Source of the DNA: JAJZCD01 sp964570005
Lineage (GTDB): Bacteria; Patescibacteriota; Saccharimonadia; Saccharimonadales; UBA4665
Assembly: GCA_964570005.1 (NCBI GenBank)
Contig: CAZMWE010000027.1
Span: forward strand, 1 to 13,830
Length of the DNA stretch: 13,830 nucleotides
Direction of reading: 5' to 3'
Shown: piece by piece, positions 13,311 through 13,830 of the stretch
Layout: each line of letters starts with the position of its first letter
Numbering within the stretch: the stretch's first letter is position 1
Notes under the pieces: generated by a model
What the model saw: the letters and a program-made list of their open reading frames with translations, nothing else
What the model was told of the DNA's origin: nothing
Databases searched by the model: none
Program-made: the position numbers and the translations under genes

Positions 13311-13316
13311 GCTATA
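13311..13316 (-). promoter_or_regulatory. Extended -10 of the pilin-like gene, leaderless arrangement
   Basis: TGT-TATAGC on the minus strand, with exactly 6 nt before ATG 13304. No Shine-Dalgarno precedes the gene. This spacing is the main reason for choosing that start. Confidence 0.4.
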
Positions 13317-13483
13317 ACAAAAACTGCATTTTTGACGCTCTCTCAGAATACACAACATCATCAATTAACAGATATAACTGATCCAGCCCATTCTTGATGC
13401 TACCGAAGTTAAGTAGTATAGTGTGCAAGGCTTGCATAGCAGGTTCGTTTGGCGACATAGTTCGTCGACCACGATATTTTTGT

Positions 13484-13489
13484 TATACT
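13484..13489 (+). promoter_or_regulatory. Candidate extended -10 (distal) toward the right-edge gene
   Basis: TGT-TATACT with TG at 13481-13482, 75 nt before ATG 13565. It would give a short leader RNA and act as a second promoter besides the one at 13552. No clear -35. Confidence 0.35.
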
Positions 13490-13551
13490 GATCCCGCCTT
13501 CGACCATCTCCTACGGGGTGTAAGTACCATCTTAGCTTCCCGGCCACGTGA

Positions 13552-13557
13552 TATTAT
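13552..13557 (+). promoter_or_regulatory. Extended -10 of the right-edge gene, leaderless arrangement
   Basis: TGA-TATTAT, 7 nt before ATG 13565; no Shine-Dalgarno. Same layout as at 1404, 4595, 5986, 12070 and 13311. Confidence 0.45.
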
Positions 13558-13564
13558 TGATGCC

Positions 13565-13830
13565 ATGAATGCAAACAAAAATGTGCTGCAAACGGACCTG
13601 GGAAAATCTCAGCTGAGCATTGTAGGTCTCGTTCTGTCTATAGTTTTGCCACCTGTCGGCTTGATTGTATCCATTGTTGCGCTGAGTGAAGTTAAAAAGA
13701 AACGCTTAAGCGGGAGTGGCAAAGCGATATTTGGTATCGTATGGGGTGCTATTTTTACACTGCCCGCTCTAATAGGCGTATGGTTGATTTTTGTAACTGT
13801 TAATAATAAAGCAGCGAATGATATACGGCC
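13565..13830 (+). CDS. Small membrane protein, DUF4190-like, cut by the right edge
   Basis: 88 codons are visible and the frame is still open at the edge. The N-terminus is short and polar, followed by helix 1 (about residues 17-40, LSIVGLVLSIVLPPVGLIVS), a basic loop (SEVKKKRLSGSGKA) and helix 2 (about 54-78). The pattern of a Pro/Gly-broken helix, a Lys-rich loop with GxGxA, and a second helix resembles DUF4190-type membrane proteins, whose function is unknown. It starts at ATG 13565, directly behind an extended -10. Confidence 0.65.
   Translation, partial: MNANKNVLQTDLGKSQLSIVGLVLSIVLPPVGLIVSIVALSEVKKKRLSGSGKAIFGIVWGAIFTLPALIGVWLIFVTVNNKAANDIR

Larger units (their letters stand above)
13305..13564. 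other. Divergent intergenic region, 260 bp
   Basis: The longest gene-free stretch. It holds the pilin-gene -10 at its left end, a small palindrome TGCAAG-G-CTTGCA (13424-13436), a plus-strand TGT-TATACT (13481-13489) and the leaderless-type -10 at 13552. A 60-codon minus-strand frame here has no start signal or recognisable sequence. I see no tRNA or other RNA gene. Confidence 0.5.

Noticed and set aside
13365..13547. 60-codon minus-strand frame in the right intergenic region
   Set aside because: It has no Shine-Dalgarno, no promoter at a suitable distance and no recognisable sequence.
13490..13564. Small RNA or tRNA after the TATACT at 13484
   Set aside because: The sequence does not fold into a tRNA-like or strong hairpin form; it is more simply a leader of the next gene.
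1..13830. CRISPR array or tandem-repeat system
   Set aside because: I saw no regularly spaced direct repeats; the only notable repeat is the palindrome pair around the transposase.

Overview
The window looks like a chromosomal segment of a Candidatus Saccharibacteria (TM7) or related Patescibacteria/CPR genome. This is inferred from gene content and style, not from a marker search. It holds compact bacterial housekeeping genes with 1-4 nt overlaps, a miniaturised TsaB, RNase Y with a nearby YmdB-type phosphodiesterase, a PRC-barrel protein, an ABC1/UbiB-like kinase with no quinone genes in sight, and a type IV pilin-like protein. TAA, TAG and TGA all end recognisable genes (for example TGA ends tsaE and the CYTH gene), so the UGA-to-glycine code of Gracilibacteria/Absconditabacteria does not fit.

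Layout. (1) 1-1287, minus: a large unrecognised protein running off the left edge, with an in-frame TAG 11 codons after its first ATG. (2) 1369-2060: a single-domain Y1/REP-associated transposase gene bracketed by two copies of the same palindrome. (3) 2162-4553, plus: recA, two tandem MazG-like genes, a 20-codon micro-ORF and recX, all tightly packed. (4) 4554-5502: an unrecognised gene and a truncated overlapping ORF, which look inserted. (5) 5464-5979, minus: a PRC-barrel protein. (6) 6155-7011, plus: tsaE and a short tsaB for tRNA t6A synthesis. (7) 7184-10106, plus: rny, a CYTH phosphatase/cyclase-like gene and a ymdB-like gene, chained by TAATG and ATGA overlaps. (8) 10103-12061, minus: a 52-aa two-helix protein, the ABC1-like kinase and a 61-aa two-helix protein. 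(9) 12140-12250: tRNA-Pro(TGG) with encoded CCA and a strong hairpin terminator. (10) 12300-13304, minus: a prepilin-like protein. (11) 13565 to the right edge, plus: a small membrane protein, partial. There is no gene-free stretch over 300 bases; the longest is 13305-13564.

Regulatory logic. Genes at the head of transcription units (1416, 4607, 5979 minus, 12061 minus, 13304 minus, 13565) have a -10-like hexamer ending 6-8 nt before the ATG and no Shine-Dalgarno, so they look leaderless. recA, rny and most genes inside operons have a purine-rich Shine-Dalgarno or a stop/start overlap. Other points of interest are active-site substitutions: HUH first His to Tyr in the transposase, His68 to Trp in the YmdB-like protein, Gly in the Ala-rich loop of the ABC1 kinase, and a lost ExxD Glu in the second MazG. 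The ABC1 kinase also appears to have its membrane helices in separate small genes.
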